This document shows, one piece after another, positions 62,521-64,000 of a DNA stretch of 64,000 bases. The notes under the pieces are model-generated. The model was given only the letters and a program-made list of their open reading frames with translations, was not told the DNA's origin and did no database searches. Position numbers and translations under genes: made by a program. Numbering within the stretch: position 1 is the first letter of the stretch; each line of letters starts with the position of its first letter. The DNA lies in assembly GCA_009773055.1 (NCBI GenBank), contig WOUW01000019.1, positions 1-64,000 on the forward strand, in the 5' to 3' direction. Origin of the DNA: Paracoccaceae bacterium. GTDB lineage: Bacteria > Pseudomonadota > Alphaproteobacteria > Rhodobacterales > Rhodobacteraceae.

Positions 62521-64000
62521 ATGAATTTGGAGAAATTCACGGAGCGGTCGCGCGGCTTCCTTCAGGCCGCGCAGACGATCGCGATGCGGGAAAGCCACCA
62601 GCGTGTGCTGCCCGACCATTTGCTGAAGGCACTTATGGATGATGACCAGGGACTTGCGGCGAACCTGATCCGCAAGGCGGGCGGCAGCCCTGAACAGGTC
62701 AATGCGGCAGTGAACGCTGCCATTGCGAAGCTGCCCAAAGTCACGGGAGGCGATGCGCAGACCTATGTGGATCCGCAGCTTGTCCGCGTGCTGGACGAGG
62801 CGGAAGCCGTGGCGAAAAAGGCCGGGGACTCGTTTGTGCCGGTAGAGCGGTTGCTGACAGCTTTGGCGCTGGTGAACACCCGAGCCAAGGATGCGCTGAC
62901 GGCGGGGGCGGTTACTGCCCAGGGGCTGAACACCGCGATCAACGAGGTTCGCAAGGGGCGGACCGCGGATTCGGCGTCCAGCGAAGACACGATGGAGGCG
63001 TTGAACAAGTATGCCCGCGACCTGACCCAGGCGGCGCGGGACGGCAAGATCGACCCGATCATCGGCCGGGATGAAGAGATCCGTCGTGCGATGCAGGTTC
63101 TGAGCCGCCGGACGAAGAACAACCCGGTGCTGATCGGAGAACCCGGCGTCGGCAAGACGGCGATTGCGGAAGGACTCGCCCTGCGGATCGTCAACGGTGA
63201 CGTGCCGGAGAGCCTTCGCAACAAGAAGCTGATGGCGCTGGACATGGGATCGTTGATCGCCGGGGCCAAGTATCGCGGTGAGTTCGAGGAGCGGCTGAAG
63301 GCCATCCTGAAAGAAATCGAGACGGCGGCGGGGGAGATCATCCTTTTCATCGACGAGATGCACACGCTGGTTGGCGCGGGCAAATCCGAAGGTGCGATGG
63401 ATGCGGCGAACCTGATCAAGCCGGCTTTGGCTCGGGGTGAGCTGCACTGCATTGGTGCGACTACGCTTGATGAATACCGCAAGCATGTGGAAAAGGACGC
63501 GGCCTTGGCCCGTCGCTTCCAGCCGGTCTTCGTGTCCGAGCCGACGGTCGAAGACACGATCAGCATCCTGCGCGGGATCAAGGAGAAGTACGAGCTGCAC
63601 CATGGGGTGCGGATCACCGACGCCGCGCTGGTGGCGGCGGCGACACTGTCGCACCGGTATATCACCGACCGCTTCTTGCCCGACAAGGCGATTGACCTGA
63701 TGGACGAAGCCGCCTCGCGCTTGCGGATGGAGGTGGACTCCAAGCCCGAGGAGTTGGACGCGCTGGACCGGCAGATCCTGCAGTTCCAGATCGAGGCCGA
63801 AGCGCTGAAGAAGGAAGACGACGCGGCGTCGAAGGACCGGCTGGAAAAGCTGGAGCGCGAGTTGGCGGACCTGCAGCAGAAGTCCGCTGCAGTGACGGCG
63901 AAGTGGCAGGCCGAGCGCGCCAGCCTGGAAGCGGCGCGGACCCTGAAGGAACAGCTGGACGCAGCGCGGGTCGAGCTGGAAGGGGCAAAGCGCGAGGGCA
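62521..64000 (+). CDS. clpB: ATP-dependent chaperone ClpB (3' end outside window)
   Basis: The first 493 codons are present. The Clp_N domain ([21 protein letters not shown], residues 1-145) is followed by AAA1 with Walker A GEPGVGKT at 206-213, Walker [11 protein letters not shown] and the GAT sensor. The middle coiled-coil domain ([19 protein letters not shown]) is in progress at the window edge; AAA2 lies beyond. With DnaK, ClpB pulls apart protein aggregates. The coiled-coil middle region rules out ClpA or ClpC. AGAGGAGA lies eight bases before the ATG. Confidence 0.97.
   Translation, partial: MNLEKFTERSRGFLQAAQTIAMRESHQRVLPDHLLKALMDDDQGLAANLIRKAGGSPEQVNAAVNAAIAKLPKVTGGDAQTYVDPQLVRVLDEAEAVAKKAGDSFVPVERLLTALALVNTRAKDALTAGAVTAQGLNTAINEVRKGRTADSASSEDTMEALNKYARDLTQAARDGKIDPIIGRDEEIRRAMQVLSRRTKNNPVLIGEPGVGKTAIAEGLALRIVNGDVPESLRNKKLMALDMGSLIAGAKYRGEFEERLKAILKEIETAAGEIILFIDEMHTLVGAGKSEGAMDAANLIKPALARGELHCIGATTLDEYRKHVEKDAALARRFQPVFVSEPTVEDTISILRGIKEKYELHHGVRITDAALVAAATLSHRYITDRFLPDKAIDLMDEAASRLRMEVDSKPEELDALDRQILQFQIEAEALKKEDDAASKDRLEKLERELADLQQKSAAVTAKWQAERASLEAARTLKEQLDAARVELEGAKREG

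Overview
The window is GC-rich, gene-dense bacterial chromosome. Gene content and order point to an alphaproteobacterium of the Rhodobacteraceae (Rhodobacter/Tabrizicola/Gemmobacter-like). The signs are a CcrM-type GANTC methyltransferase next to rnhB, a dapD...dapE operon, a Tim44-like gene divergent from fxsA, the mutY / DUF721 (DciA-like) / dsbA order, a UbiH-type hydroxylase, and many small proteins that look familiar from this family. The assignment is inferred from gene content; no rRNA is present.

Layout. 1-6181: a compact three-gene module of two trypsin-like proteases (the second fused to a P-loop ATPase) and a large STAND-like NTPase. It looks like a regulated conflict or defence system and is cut by the left edge. 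6178-13723: housekeeping and envelope genes (TAP-like hydrolase, msrA, SDR, DUF900 lipoprotein hydrolase, Smr protein, mltA, Tim44-like, fxsA). 13748-22725: two divergent operons. One carries cyclase, MarR regulator, iorA and iorB. The other carries a molybdenum hydroxylase (FAD, Fe-S and Mo subunits) plus a MoaD-like protein. The Mo subunit is frameshifted. 22777-29661: lytic transglycosylase, rnr, a GNAT gene and the lysine-pathway operon dapD-hyp-hyp-dapE. 29742-38860: LOG-family protein, NYN/PIN-like RNase, YcaQ-like glycosylase, antiporter, UbiH-like hydroxylase, amidase, rlmH, rsfS, a lipoprotein and a DUF2975/HTH pair. 38900-45853: CaiB/BaiF CoA-transferase, dsbA-like, DUF721, mutY, alkB, GST and a ThDP enzyme.

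46075-52044: ccrM and rnhB separated by a dense GANTC cluster, three small exported or membrane proteins, tRNA-Lys(TTT), dapF and mtaB. 52397-57618: an iron-type periplasmic operon (imelysin, Bfd-like ferredoxin, di-haem DUF1111, imelysin, DUF1513) in which the ferredoxin and the di-haem protein are frameshifted. 57739-64000: pyrF, ROK kinase, cutC, hypotheticals, a TolB-like propeller and the start of clpB.

Genes are tightly packed, with many ATGA or TGATG start/stop overlaps inside operons. Five tail-to-tail pairs overlap by exactly four bases (CTAG or CTAA). Two families of dispersed intergenic repeats recur: a GAGTATTTGGGAAATGAG element with an associated hairpin, and a TAGGGTGSGC hairpin. 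Three genes carry frameshifts, so either real decay or assembly error should be considered for this contig. No CRISPR array, rRNA or insertion sequence was seen.
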